Source: Eulemur rufifrons (lineage: Eukaryota > Chordata > Mammalia > Primates > Lemuridae). From it: DNA of 64,000 nucleotides. The stretch covers positions 31,520,738-31,584,737 of the forward strand of contig NC_090996.1 in the NCBI RefSeq assembly GCF_041146395.1, read 5' to 3'. The translations under genes were made by a program, and so were the position numbers. The notes below the pieces were generated by a model. The model worked only from the letters and a program-made list of their open reading frames with translations, did no database searches and was not told the DNA's origin. Below, in pieces: positions 22,021-33,515 of this stretch (position 1 is the stretch's first letter; the number at the start of each line of letters is the position of its first letter).

Positions 22021-22812
22021 CAAGATGGCGTAGCAAGTGGTTGACTTGATATTCTTCCCAGACCACTGAATGGTTACAAACTGCTCATTGAAGATTTAAA
22101 CACTGTGATGCCTCCACGGTTGGTAAGGATTTTGAGTCAAGAGGGACTCCATGGCTGGGGTAGGACAAAGTACCTGCTGCCACATAGAAAATGGAACACA
22201 AGGAAACCTACAGACATACACATGGATACGCACACGTCCGCACACACAATTGGATAACCTCTTCCAGAAATCTTCAATATTTTAAAGAATAATTGATTTC
22301 TCTTTACATTCCTCCCATTGATACGAGCAATTGATACACCAGGCAACTTTGATAGCCAAACCTATGTTCTGTTTCCTTTGTGCCTGTACTTTGTTTTTCA
22401 GTTTGTTGCAATAAATCTTTAATATGGACTGAATTATGAGTTTTAAATAATTGATATAGCTGATTCCAAATGCTCATTACTGCACCCATATAACAAGCTG
22501 AAATGTTGGGTGCCGGGGTGCACACAATACCTTCACATTCTCCAGCCTTCATCTCCGACCCCTTTTCTTACCCACCACATTTGAGTGGAAGCTATACCCT
22601 GAGAGGTCATGGGATGCGGAGGACAGGGGGAATAGGGCAACGTGATTATGGCCAGTGATCATGGCTGGAATCAGAGCTTGATGCCAAAGGAGTAGTCTGG
22701 GTGCAAACTCCAGACTGTGCTGTGAGCATTCTTAGCCCCATTGGCTACAACCTCAATTCTTAGGCATGATTCGGCCACACAGAGGTAGGTCCTGAGCATG
22801 GTGTGGAAACTA
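22021..22812. other. Unannotated stretch, no gene seen
   Basis: No confident repeat or gene. Minus frames at 22137-22346 and 22304-22552 have no recognised similarity. Confidence 0.5.
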
Positions 22813-23100
22813 TTCATTCAACTCATTTTCTTGAATAGCTGCTAAGTATCAGACATGATATAAACACTGAGAAAAACAAACATGGTCTCTTGTTCATATG
22901 GAACCTGTAGTTTACCAGGGTTACAGGGATTCACTAAAAAAATGTTATAACACCCATGTAAAATTGTAGCTGTGCTAACTACACAGAGGGAGAGATGTGG
23001 TGCTGTGAGTACATATAACAAGGGGCTCTGGCCAGGTCAGACACAGAGGGTGGGGGATGTCTGAGGACTGAAAGGGCGCCAGGGAATCTAGGACAGAGTG
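22813..23100 (-). mobile_element. L2 fragment
   Basis: Antisense L2: 'attcattcaactcattttct', 'gctgctaagtatcagacatg', 'ttgttcatatggaacctgta' and 'aggactgaaagggcgccagg'. Confidence 0.6.
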
Positions 23101-23221
23101 GGAAGGGCTGCAGATGAGCCTTGGAACCTGCAGGGCTGGGGAAGTCATCCTAAGGATTTGGTCGTTTTCTCAAATGCAGCAGGCAGCCACATCACATCAT
23201 CATGTTTCAGTCTGTGTAGGG

Positions 23222-23374
23222 CATCAATGCAAATGTTTTCTACTATAACTCAGAGGTTAAGAAATGGGCTTTCGGAAACAGCCAGCCTGGGTTCAAATGT
23301 CCACCTCGTGCTCCACCGGCTATGTCAGTTTGGGCAAGTTGTTTTTCAGCTTTGGTTTCCTTATAATGTGCTAT
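23222..23374 (+). mobile_element. MIR, truncated by an LTR insertion
   Basis: Sense MIR core: 'cctgggttcaaatgtccacc', 'gtcagtttgggcaagttgtt' and 'cagctttggtttccttat'. It stops abruptly at the LTR that begins near 23376, just where 'ctcatctgtaaaatgg' would be expected. Confidence 0.65.
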
Positions 23375-23375
23375 C

Positions 23376-23789
23376 TCAGCTCACTGTGCACTGCTGTAAA
23401 GAAATGCCTGAGGCTGGGAAATTTATAAAGGAAAGAGATTTATTCAGCTAATGGTTCTTCAGACTGTACAAGAAGCATCGCACCAGCCTCTGTACCTGGG
23501 GTGGGCTTCAGGGAGCTTCCAATCAAGGCAGGAGGCAGGCAACGGGAGAGCAATGTGTCACGTGGAGAGACAAGAAGCAAGAGAGGAGGTGGTGCCAGGC
23601 TCCCTTAAATAACCAGCTCTGTGTGAGCTAACAGAGTGAGAACTCACTCATTATTGCAGGGAGGGCACCAAGCCATTCATGAGGGATCCATCCTCATGAC
23701 CCAAAGGCCTCCTACCAGGCCCTACATTCAACTCTGGGAATCAAATTTCGACATGTGATTTGGAGGGGACAAATATCCAAACCATATCA
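23376..23789 (-). mobile_element. MST/THE1-type MaLR solo LTR
   Basis: Reverse LTR: 'cactgctgtaaagaaatgcc', 'tgaggctgggaaatttataa', 'acagagtgagaactcactca', 'ccatcctcatgacccaaagg' and the end 'caaatatccaaaccatatca'. About 415 bases, close to full length, with no internal region. Younger in kind than the MLT1 copies. Confidence 0.88.
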
Positions 23790-24194
23790 TATGTCCAATG
23801 GGAATACCCAAACCCTCTCGCCCTCCCTTGGGAGCTGTCAGTATTCAGGGAGCAAATGCACAGAGGGCTCAGTCCTGGGCATGTACAGCTCCCTCAGGTG
23901 TGCTGCCGCTGCCCTTGCTGTTGCCATGGTTACCCCCATTATTTCCCTTGGGGGTGGGTGTCACCTCCCTCTGAGTAGAGGCAGCCTTCCTTTGCTTCCT
24001 TTCACCAAATGCATTTTTAAATATGTCACCAAAAGACTCCGTCCATTTCTCACCACTCTTCCATTAATGTCATATTTCTTGCAATCTACTTTCTATGCCA
24101 TAAACTCATCTGAGCCATAAACTCACCTGATCCCAAAGGCTGCCACATCCCACAAATGTGTGTGGCTCTTCACTCTCTTGGGAGCAATCCATAG
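23790..24194. other. Unannotated stretch
   Basis: Pyrimidine-rich sequence with a 121-codon plus frame (23755-24120) that begins inside the LTR, so it is not a credible gene. Confidence 0.5.
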
Positions 24195-24515
24195 ACCCAG
24201 CATCGACACAGCACTAACTATCTACCAGGCGCTTTTCTGAGGCACTGACCGCAGCGAGGCTCATGCGGTGTTGATTACATCCAAGCACTGTTCCAAGTGC
24301 TCTAGAACGGCCGTCTCGAAATTACATAGGAGGGTAAGTACTACTTAATACTATGTTCTAAATAGGAGGGTAAGTACTATTTAATAGTATGTTCTTCATT
24401 GTACAGACGGGAGAGCTGATCCCAGGAGCTTTAAGCAAATTGCCCAGCGTCACCCAACTGGGCAGTGGCAGACCCAGGATTTTAACCTGTCTCAGGGCTC
24501 TAGATTGTTTACTGT
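24195..24515 (-). mobile_element. MIR with internal duplication
   Basis: Antisense MIR: 'ccaggcgcttttctgaggca', 'ccaagcactgttccaagtgc', 'gcaaattgcccagcgtcacc' and 'gtggcagacccaggatttta'. A tandem duplication near 24327-24394 lengthens it. Confidence 0.6.
24327..24394. repeat. Tandem duplication, 36-bp period
   Basis: 'taggagggtaagtactac' at 24327 recurs as 'taggagggtaagtactat' at 24363. Both copies run through a similar 'ttaata.tatgttct' end, with only a few substitutions. Confidence 0.9.
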
Positions 24516-27264
24516 CAAAACCGCACTAGGATGACTTTCAATAAAGTTCACCCACTTTCTCTGTAGTGACTTGTGCATATTCTCACGGACTTTTAATCTT
24601 CTTTCATTCCCTCTGTCAGTTCCTTCTTTTAACTCCTTTCCATGAAACATCGGTATTGTCAACAATCTACGACTCTCAATTTTTCTTCCTTCTCCCCTTC
24701 CTCCTCCTCTCAACATTTTCTGAACATAGATTCTTCCCCTTATCAATCAACAGAGGTCACTGGAGGAAGAGGCAGCTTGTTATCCAGTGGGGAAATAGAC
24801 ATTTATAACAATTAGTGGCGGAGACAGAGGAACAGGGTAGACCAAGTAGTTCTGCCCCACCCCCAGGTTCCATTCCGTATTTCCCAAATCAAGATATTCG
24901 TGGGAGGAGGTCCGGTTCTGTATTTTCTTTACAGCTTCCCAGGGGATTCCAGAAATCAGGAGTCACTAGATACATGGTCTTTGAGAATGTCATAAAAATA
25001 AACAACTTTGCTGATATAGATCATCTTCTTTGATATGGTGCTTCTCTGAACTGAACATCCATGGATAAGAAGAACAGACTTGTTTTGTTTTGTTTTTTTA
25101 ATAATATTAGATTACTTTAGGTTTTTTTTTTTTGGTTTTTTTTTTTTTTTTTTTTTTGTAATTTTATCTACAACCAGCATTTTAAGCTGGCAAAAAGTAT
25201 GAAATAGTCTGACATTGTTGAGTGGTAATTTTCAGAGTCTTTGTTAGTTCTGAAAGGGTATATGTTGCAAATTCTAGACAGAAACATTTGGAAACATTTC
25301 ATTTTAGCTGAGCAAGCCTCATGTTACTTATGAAATATCTATTTTGAGAACGGTGGCAGAGAATTAAACCTGACACATCCTATTCTGGGCTACTACCTAC
25401 ACTGATAAACAAAATAAAATTACAAACACAGGGAAAATGGCTTGTAAGGATACCAGAAAAAAAAAGAACGGATGCAATCTGGTGGTAACTACTTTTTACA
25501 GAAGTCTCAATTCATAAACGTTTTAGTGGGATTGAGGGTGTCAGTTTAAAGTTTCATGGAATTGTATTCAGAACCCCACGTGGGGGCAGTGTTTCCAGAA
25601 ATGCTTCTTGTTTTCGGCAACACTTGTGAGTCTCTCGAGTTGGGATGGACAGAGGGGTGTGAACAGAAACATGAGATAGATTCTCAGGCCTCAAAACAGG
25701 AGATGACTCAGGTACAACTTCAGGACGGAGCTCTCCGAGTTGGAGAAGAGCCGCCACCTGTGCCAAATGGAGCAAAAGAGATCCGTTTCCCCCATCCATG
25801 AAGTTGACTCTCCACGTCACCCAGGACACAGTGCCACCTGGGGGACCTCAGGGGGAGTCTGAAAATACATATCAGACCACCCCTTGGAAATAGACACATA
25901 TTATGAACTTGTGTTGAAATGACCGATGCTGTCAGAAAATGCAGAAATGGGGGATGGATGGGTTACTTTGAAGGAGAAAAAAGGAGGATGAGGAGATAAG
26001 GTCAAGGAGAAAGACAGACAGATAGTAATAATCTTTCTATCTCTACCAGTCATCTATGCATGTATGTATCTATCCATCCATCCAGTGTTACCCAAGAGGA
26101 GAGAAACTGTATCAAGCGCTGTGTTTTGGATATTATTAGAAGGCATCATGGCACTTGGTTAGGCATCGTGTTCCCCCATCTGCATTCTCCCAGTGTCAGC
26201 TCTCTTTCTGTGCCAGCTGACCTGACCAGACCACCTGACTACTCCCCAAGCAGTGCATTCCATGGACCTTGCAGGATTAAGCATATTTTCATCAATGATT
26301 ATGATTTTTAGACATCTTGAAAGAAAACTTCTCACCAAAGGACACACTCATCTCGGTCCTCATGGTAAAAGCAAAATGTCCTAATTTGTCAGAACCATCA
26401 CTGGAAGTACATTCTAGTTTCCACATTGATAAAGTGCAGGTCTGGGCTTCTCAAGCCCATGCGGTATTGCAGGATCAGGCCTGTTGTTCTCTTTTTCATC
26501 TTGTATAAAATTCTGAGAGGAGAAACAAGATTCTCTGTGGTCAACGTGGACTTTGAGCCTGGTGGGCATGATGTGGTTTGGGGCTCTAGCCCATGAGCCC
26601 AGCGTAGCTCTCTGGCGGTTGACACTTTCGGGGTCTCTGCATCATACGGTACTAGAGTTGAGGGTCATAGGAAATATCTTCTGATGAATCAGGCAGTTTC
26701 TGAAAGGGTGAGGCGTAGGGATAGGAAAAGGTTTCTTTTTATCTGATGCTTTCATGACTCAGTGATACGTTGAGATGACCTGCACGGATGTGACCTCTAG
26801 GACCCTTCTTATCCCACAGCCGGTACTCGAAGACAAAGAACCAAACTTCCCACGGAGCTTTTTTGGGAGAAGCTGTGTTCTTTCCACAGTCTTGGATTCC
26901 CTGTGACCTCATTCATTTCCTCTAACCCCACTCCACTGCCTGTAAATGGTGAAGCAGGGTCGTGTAGCTGGATCCAAAAGCAATTCCTTCTGCAGAAGGT
27001 AAGCTCCTGAGAGTGGAATCTAGGAGCCAACCCCATACAAGCCAGAATGACTGAGGAATCCCCATTTTTTAACTGAGTTATTTTTAGAGAGATCCAGTTC
27101 CTTACAATCAAACAGCCTTGTCTAAAATACATCTGTTACAGGTGGTGGTTGTGAAGAATTTGAAGAATTGAAAGAGCAAGTGAGAGTTTTGCTTGGGCAA
27201 AGGCCATTCATTTTACATGAAATTGCCAGGGGAGGAATTGCAAAGGAAAGCCCCTAATCATCAA
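24516..27264. other. Largely unique sequence with T-rich and tetranucleotide tracts
   Basis: No gene seen. T-rich tracts lie at 25080-25098 and 25119-25158. A short (ATCT/ATCC)n tract lies at about 26036-26084. Open frames at 24492-24746, 25554-25829 and 26809-27132 (all minus) lack recognised domains. Confidence 0.5.
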
Positions 27265-27304
27265 GGGGGGTGTAGTAGGGGAGGGGTGGGCATGGGGGTA
27301 GGGG
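27265..27304 (+). other. G-quadruplex-forming motif
   Basis: Six G-runs on the plus strand (27265-27270, 27278-27281, 27283-27286, 27288-27290, 27294-27298, 27301-27304). Separating loops are 7, 1, 1, 3 and 2 bases, a strong canonical G4 pattern. Confidence 0.85.
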
Positions 27305-27934
27305 ATGGTTAGGAATGTGGATAAGATTTAATTTGCTTTAAGGCAAACAAAGAAATATGATCTATGTTGTTCACCTGGCGACTTCACACCAGTACAATAG
27401 AAACTTCCAAGTAGGCAACACCAAAGACTTTTTTTTTTTCAGTGCATCAGTAAACAGGATCAAAATGCAAATTGTTAATATGACCAGCTATGGCTACTTC
27501 TCAGAAAACCAGCCTGCTTGGAATAAAAGGAAGAAAGAATGAGTGGGGAATGCCTTAACTGCAGCTCTGGCCTGTCCACCGAGTAGCCGCAACAGTGTTG
27601 TACGCCAACCCTACACTGGGCTGGCTCAACCTTCCCTCTATTTTGGGCAGCAGGGGCTTCCTGAGACACTAGATCAAAGACAGATTGCACCTTCATGGAG
27701 CGCTGCCTTTCAGATGAATAAAAGTAAACGTTAAGTATGTTCAAGGAAAACACTGCATTGACAATTTGTTAAAACTTGCAGAGATTAAGCAACAGAACGA
27801 ATGCTGCCAGCTTCAGTGATTTGGAACAATGGCGCTGAGGAATGCAATGCTGGAAGCACAGAAAAAAGTTAACCATCACAGGTAAAGAAGACTAACAAAT
27901 GAGGCAGGACTTGGAAGGTTATATGTAGCTGATA

Positions 27935-27936
<2 letters not shown>
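27305..27936. other. Unannotated stretch
   Basis: No confident gene or repeat. Short frames such as 27475-27753 (minus) have no recognised domain. Confidence 0.5.

Positions 27937-27965
<29 letters not shown>
27937..27965. repeat. (TG)n microsatellite
   Basis: About 14 uninterrupted TG units. Confidence 0.95.
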
Positions 27966-27967
<2 letters not shown>

Positions 27968-28004
27968 TTGTGTCTTTATCAAGATGGTAGTATTACGTAG
28001 AAAA

Positions 28005-28235
28005 GGAAAACAAGTTTTTGGGTTTTGGGAATCAGACAGACCCATCTTTGGTTCCTACGTCTTATATCGATTGGCAAGTCGATTAACTATTCTAAGTTTC
28101 AGTTTCCTCATTAGAGATACTATCATCCATCTTGGTAAGTTGCTGTAAGCAGTACTCATACAAGGGCCTAGCAGAGGTCCTTCCTGGTCTGTCATTTGTA
28201 GCTGTTACAAATATTGTTGTAGCCATTATTGTTAA
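28005..28235 (+). mobile_element. MIR element
   Basis: Sense MIR: 'gggaatcagacagaccc', 'agtttcagtttcctcattag' and 'gttgctgtaagcagtactca'. It ends near 'agccattattgttaataata'. Confidence 0.7.
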
Positions 28236-28309
28236 TAATAAAAATGGATGCATTGGCACCTACAATGGAACGCATCAGCATGCTTTAATTGAAAGTCGCT
28301 AATGAATGA

Positions 28310-28500
28310 ATGGATGTTGGAACAATTCCTGGCTCCAACAGACACACAATTATCAAGTGCTGGGAAACTTAACAGTGAACCAGACGCAGCTGCTGTCCCC
28401 AAATGTTCAGGGTCTCCAAGGGTCAAAAACACAAATAACCAGGTGAGTTTTGACGAATTCTAGGCAATACTTATAGGCAAGCAGGAGTCTGTTTAAATGG
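28310..28500 (-). mobile_element. L2 fragment
   Basis: Antisense L2: 'atcaagtgctgggaaactta', 'acagtgaaccagacgcagct' and 'ctgtccccaaatgttcaggg'. Confidence 0.5.
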
Positions 28501-30213
28501 TCTCAACTCCACACGACCTGACTTTGTATTTCCTACTGAGAACTCTACTGAGTTTGCTGACTGTTCTTTTCACCCACACAAATGGTTCCAGTCAATTCTC
28601 GCACAGGACAGGGTGTGGGTGGAGGAGGTTAAAATAATTAAAGCAGAAGGTGACAGTGAAGTTAGGCAGCCCCTTGTTCTCCACTTGGAATAAGCTAATA
28701 ATATGGAAAACTCTGCAAATTGGACGCAGAATAAATGGAGGAAAAAAAAAAAAGACTTTGCTACAATCAGCGATACCATTAACAACCACCACCGTGATGA
28801 TTCCTTAAATCCGTCCATCACTTTACCATCCATACGGCCCGTTCATGTTTACTTTTGTATTTCATAACAATTTTTTTTAGGGTACAAAAAAAGTTTACAG
28901 CAAGACTTTCCCAAACTTTAATCATTTGTGATACCTTTATTTTTACCATTATCACCTTACTACCTATACTATTATTTACCTGATTTTTTTTTTATCTCAC
29001 TCTTTATACTAAATGCAATTTATTGTAAAAGAACATCTATAAAGGCAAATTCTGGCATAAATGGCAAACTATAATTATTAGCCATAAGTGGAAAGCAATT
29101 ATACAAATATATACATGTCAGTCTCATGACATTCTAGCTATTGCTGTTGTCCACTGCAGTATGCAGCTATGAGAACTTTTTGTTGGTTTTAAATGTCATA
29201 CAACGTGTTAAAAGAGAAGTGAAAAAGGAACAACTTTCACACCATATGACTCAATATTATTTACCACTGTGACTGTGAAATACCTAAAATAAATTGAATA
29301 GAGCTCCTAAAATCTCACCCAGCATTTGGAAAAATTCTGGTTTTGACCACTGGAATGGCTGGCCCAAGACGATACCAAGCAATTTCAGTGTGGCTCACCA
29401 AGCATTTATTAAACCACCAGCAGGTGCCAGACAATACAGTAGGAACTGGTGGGTTGAGGGTGGCTTACAGATGTGGATTAGCACTCTGCCTGTCCACCAA
29501 AGACTCAGAAACTCGTTTGGAGTTGGATGTGCAAATGTAGCCAATGCTAAACATCATCATTCAAGACAAGTTATGCTGGACTAACAAATGTCCCCGACAC
29601 ACGGCACACAACCAACGCTTAGTTCTCTTTTGCTACAAGTTCATCTTGGGTCATCTGTTTTACATTCTCTTCTCTCTGGGACCCCAAATTGACAGCGCAG
29701 CCCTAGCTGAGACATCACTGGCCTCACTGCAGAGGGAAAAAAAAGATAAAAATGAGACTGACCTAAATTTCCCACTTGGAAGTGACATTTACTCCTTCTG
29801 CTCACAATTCATTGGCCAAAGCAAGCCGCGGGGCTGAAGTTGGCAGAAATGGGGTGGGAAATAGAACCATGTGCAAGGAAAGGCTGGAAAGGAGAGACAG
29901 CTCATGGGACAGTCACAGATATTTTCAGTAGTAATACAACCTACCAAATGTTACAATAATGGAATGGAGACTTGAACCCAGGGTTTTTGGAGTTCATGTC
30001 CATTGGGACATCCTCATAACCAACCTGCCTCTGTAAGAAGAAAAATACAACAGAACCTGAGCGCATGTACACTTCTCCGCAAAACCATATTCCAAACTGG
30101 AAGGACAGGCTTAAAAAAACAGAAAGGTTGTATGTGCCCACACCTACTGCAAGTTACCGACGGGTTTCTATGTGCTTGGCATGGAAACAAATTCAGATGC
30201 TAAAACGATGTTG
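28501..30213. other. Mostly unique sequence; small L2-like piece
   Basis: No gene seen. AT-rich 28860-29290 looks single-copy. 'caccaagcatttattaaacc' with 'aggtgccagacaatacagta' at about 29396-29445 looks like a weak antisense L2 remnant. 'ggagacttgaacccagggtt' near 29965 looks like a scrap of MIR. Confidence 0.45.
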
Positions 30214-30214
30214 T

Positions 30215-30514
30215 GGGCAGGGAGGATAAAGAAGGAATGGTTCATGAGTACAAAAACATACAGTAGGAATACTATCTAGTGTTCAGCAGCACAATAGGGC
30301 AACTATAGATACCAATAATTTATTGTGTATTTCAAAATAACTCAAAGACTGAAATTAGAATGTTCCCAACACAAAGAAATGATAAGTGCTGGAGGTGATG
30401 AATACTCCAATTACTCTTATTTGGTCATTATATGTCGTGTGCTTGTATCAAAATCTCCCATGTACGCCCTAAATATGTATGACTGTAATGTGTCCAAAAT
30501 AATTAAAAATAACT
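30215..30514 (+). mobile_element. L1 3' UTR, old primate/eutherian type, 5' truncated
   Basis: 'cagcacaatagggcaactat', 'ccaataatttattgtgtatt', 'tgttcccaacacaaagaaat', 'ctcttatttggtcattatat' and 'ctaaatatgtatgactgtaa' follow the classic L1 3' UTR found in human L1PB/L1MA-age elements. It is a different 3' UTR lineage from the copies at 3.9 and 31.2 kb. Confidence 0.85.
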
Positions 30515-31214
30515 AACAAAACGATAAAATCCTTTTTTTTAACCAAGAAATAAGCTTGCAGAGTAAGGCCGCCATGCACTCTCAGGAGCCTCCCCTCCCC
30601 CTTTACTTTACTTGAATTTTTAGACTAGAGGCGACTCCTGGGTCAGGAATAATTTAAATACTGACCTGCAAGGAAGAGCAGGATGAACCAAAGACCTCTA
30701 AAATGCACTCCCAACCCTGTGGACCCACAGTATTTTACCCAGAGGACAAATAGCAAATAAAAACAATGTGGAGATAAAATTTCTCGGGTAGACAGATAGT
30801 GCAATTGCAAGGGAATTTAATTTCTCCCTGAACCGAAAATGAAACCCAAGACAATAAGTGACTATATAAAGAGAACATTGCTTTCTAAGTGTTGACATCA
30901 GTAAGCTCTTTCCACTCCAAGTTGGGATTTTTACAGAAAAATGAAAAAGTTTTCAAACAGCTTCAGCTCTTCAGTGTATGTTGCCAATGGGGTAAAAGCC
31001 TCTGAGAATGTGAGACTTAAGCTGTCAGAAATATAAATCTGTAAAGTATCGTTGGCTCTAATTTTCCTTTGATTTTCTTTTTATTGGTTTTACAAAATTT
31101 AATTATTCTTTTTTGTAAAGAAATAAAATGTTCAAAATGTCACAACTACTGTCTAATGTTCCTGGATTCTAAATAAAACCTCTACTCCAGGGAAATGATT
31201 CTAAAGCTTAGAAG
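30515..31214. other. Unannotated AT-rich stretch
   Basis: No gene or confident repeat; moderate AT content with short T runs. Confidence 0.5.
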
Positions 31215-31448
31215 ACTTATACTCACCATCAAATTGGTACTAACTGATCAACACTTATGTGCACATATGGTAATAACATTCATCGGGTGTCGGACAGGTG
31301 GGGGCAGGAGGCGATGGGTATATTCACACCTGGTGGGTGCGGTGTGCACTGTCTGGGGGATGGGCACACTTGTAGCTCTGACTCAGGGGGACAAAGGCAA
31401 CATATGTAACCTAAACATTTGTACCCCTGTAATATTCTGAAATTAAAA
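31215..31448 (+). mobile_element. L1 3' end with non-human-type 3' UTR (second copy)
   Basis: Co-linear with 3929-4150 over about 217 bases: 'ctcaccatcaaattggtact', 'tgtgcacatatggtaataac', 'tattcacacctggtgggtgc', 'ggtgtgcactgtctggggga' and 'ggcaacatatgtaacctaaa'. It ends 'gtacccctgtaatattctga' with a short A-rich tail. ORF2-end sequence is not clear upstream, so this copy is more severely 5' truncated. The G-rich purine tract is again present (about 31298-31320). Confidence 0.75.
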
Positions 31449-31691
31449 CAGACTCATTGAAAATTTTATACTAATTACTAGGGACTATCTCCCCCAAATC
31501 AAACAAAATACAAGCAAACACCCCAAAGTAAACACACAGCAAACACCCCAAACTGATAGACACTAGTGACACAAGTGATGATTATAGAAAGAGAGCAAGA
31601 ACTTAAAAATCCTTCTAAAACTAGTTTTACTATTAATAACTTAGTGAAGACCTATATAGTGATTTGGCAGAACTCCAAGGAAAAAAACCGT

Positions 31692-31722
31692 GGGGGGGTG
31701 TGTGTGTGTGTGTGTGTGTGTG
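31692..31722. repeat. (TG)n microsatellite with G-run
   Basis: Seven G bases lead directly into about 12 TG units. Confidence 0.95.
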
Positions 31723-32561
31723 CATGCAGATAGATACAAAGATATCCTCTGATACACATGACTAATTATTTCAGGGACAGACAAAACCATAAAACATTAT
31801 GCAAAGTTTAGGAAATGATCACTGGTTTTCAGGGAGGCTGCAGCTGACATGACCACATCCTTTCTGCTTCTGAAAATCATGATGAACCAGTAAGGCCAGG
31901 GTGAACTGTCAAATTCTCAACTTAATTTATTCAGAGCTTAGCTAATTTTCACCATCAGAGCCCCTTTTATAATCTCACCACACTTTGAAACAAGTTTAAG
32001 CCACAAGACAGATCTCAAACTACAGGTATTCCCTACTTTGTAGTCTCCTTTCAAAGAGTAGCCTGGGAGACAGAGGGGAAAGAAGATGCAAAACAGCACA
32101 TAAACAATAAGAATAAAAACAGCAAAGTCAACAATAAAAATACAAGGGAACACCCTGAGTTTGCTGTGGGGCATGAGAATTTTGAAGCTGAAGAGGCAAT
32201 TGAATTGAGAGTGTACAACAGAGGGGGCAGGTCGAACAGTGAGTTCACCAAAGCTAAGGGAGTGGATAAAACTGTCACGATCATGAGGAGGTTTGGTCTT
32301 GTTTCAAACTGATTATAACAGAACAGTTTTGCTTCCACAGACATCTGGTCACATTGGCTGATGGACCTAAAACAAGAGAATTTCTGAAGTGTCTCTTACT
32401 TTCATTTCTGACCATATTTCACCGATTCTAAAGCAAACACTCTCTTCACATTGTAATATCTTGGAAATTAGGATGCCATTTACAATTAATAGTGGGACAT
32501 GATTTATTTGGTAATTTTTTTTCTTTTCTTAGTGGTAACACACATTGACATGTAGGTGCAC

Positions 32562-32588
32562 GCACACACCACACACACACACACACAC
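32562..32588. repeat. (CA)n microsatellite
   Basis: About 13 CA units with one CC interruption. Confidence 0.93.
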
Positions 32589-32925
32589 GCTTCTACTGAC
32601 AGTCAACAGCATCCTTGATGCACAGAGTCCAGTTAATAACTTTCACTTTTTTCAAACAGATGTGGGTTGTGATTCTCAACCACAAGTGAATAAAGAGAAA
32701 TCATTTTTATTTTTATTATCACGTTAATCATGTCAACATTTGTTCTCCAATGTTGCACTTAGTAAATGACCCATTCCTTGAATTTCTTAAAAATAAGAGC
32801 TGCATGACTGGATCTAAGGCACCGTTCTGGATCTTACCATGAAAGTCTCGGCATCAGCATTAGGAATCCTACACCCCAACAGATATTGTGAAATAGAGCT
32901 GTCACCAAAAGGTGTTTTGGAAACT

Positions 32926-33123
32926 TAGGTTCTTGGCTTTCACTCTTGAGCACACATCAGCGTGGCCCAGGGGGCTTTTTAAAGCACAGATTCCCAGGCC
33001 TCAGCCCCAGAACTTCTGACTCGGTTTGTACAGGGGTGGAGCTGAAGAACATGCATTTGGAACGAGTTCCCAGGTGATGCTGACGCTGCTGGTCTGGGGA
33101 CCGCACCCAGAGAACACAACTCT
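32926..33123. mobile_element. MER5A hAT-Charlie MITE, near complete
   Basis: 'ggctttttaaagcacagatt', 'cagaacttctgactcggttt', 'gagttcccaggtgatgctga', 'cgctgctggtctggggaccg' and the right terminus 'cccagagaacacaactct'. The best-preserved MER5A in the window. Confidence 0.88.
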
Positions 33124-33329
33124 AGCTTTCTTGGGTGATGGCCCTGTGGTCACCTGGGCATCAGAAAAGGAAAAAGAGGCCAAGTCTGAGCTTTAGACTC
33201 TCCTCCTTCTGGTTCAGTTGAGGCAGTCTTGGCTGAATCTGTATAATATTTCATACTAAATAAATGTTTTGCTGCTTATTTCTTTTAATGAAAATCATTA
33301 TTGAAGTTGAAAGAGACAAAACTTTAGGA

Positions 33330-33515
33330 CAAGACAGGTCTGGGCTGTAATCCCGGTTTTACCATTTAGTACCTTAAAACTCTGCACTTCAGTTTTTTCA
33401 ATCTCTTCAAACATGGGGGCAATAAAACATACTCGAGGTGTAGAGATAATGTTGAAGATAACGTACATACAACATGTAGTAAATGGAGTTCTTTGCAAAT
33501 GGTCGGTGCTTAACA
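33330..33515 (+). mobile_element. MIR fragment
   Basis: Sense MIR: 'gtctgggctgtaatcccggt', 'ctgcacttcagttttttcaa', 'catgggggcaataaaacata' and 'aatggtcggtgcttaacag'. Confidence 0.6.

Larger units (their letters stand above)
31449..32925. other. Unique AT-rich sequence with two microsatellites
   Basis: Contains (TG)n at 31699-31722 after a G-run (31692-31698), and (CA)n at about 32562-32588. No gene recognised; minus frames at 31938-32174 and 32051-32344 are rich in hydrophobic residues but match nothing I know. Confidence 0.5.

Noticed and set aside
23755..24120. 121-codon plus-strand frame
   Set aside because: It starts inside the MST/THE1-type LTR and shows no recognised domain.
28860..29290. 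AT-rich block considered as a further conserved element
   Set aside because: Mostly low-complexity AT words without distinctive motifs; evidence too thin to list as a candidate.
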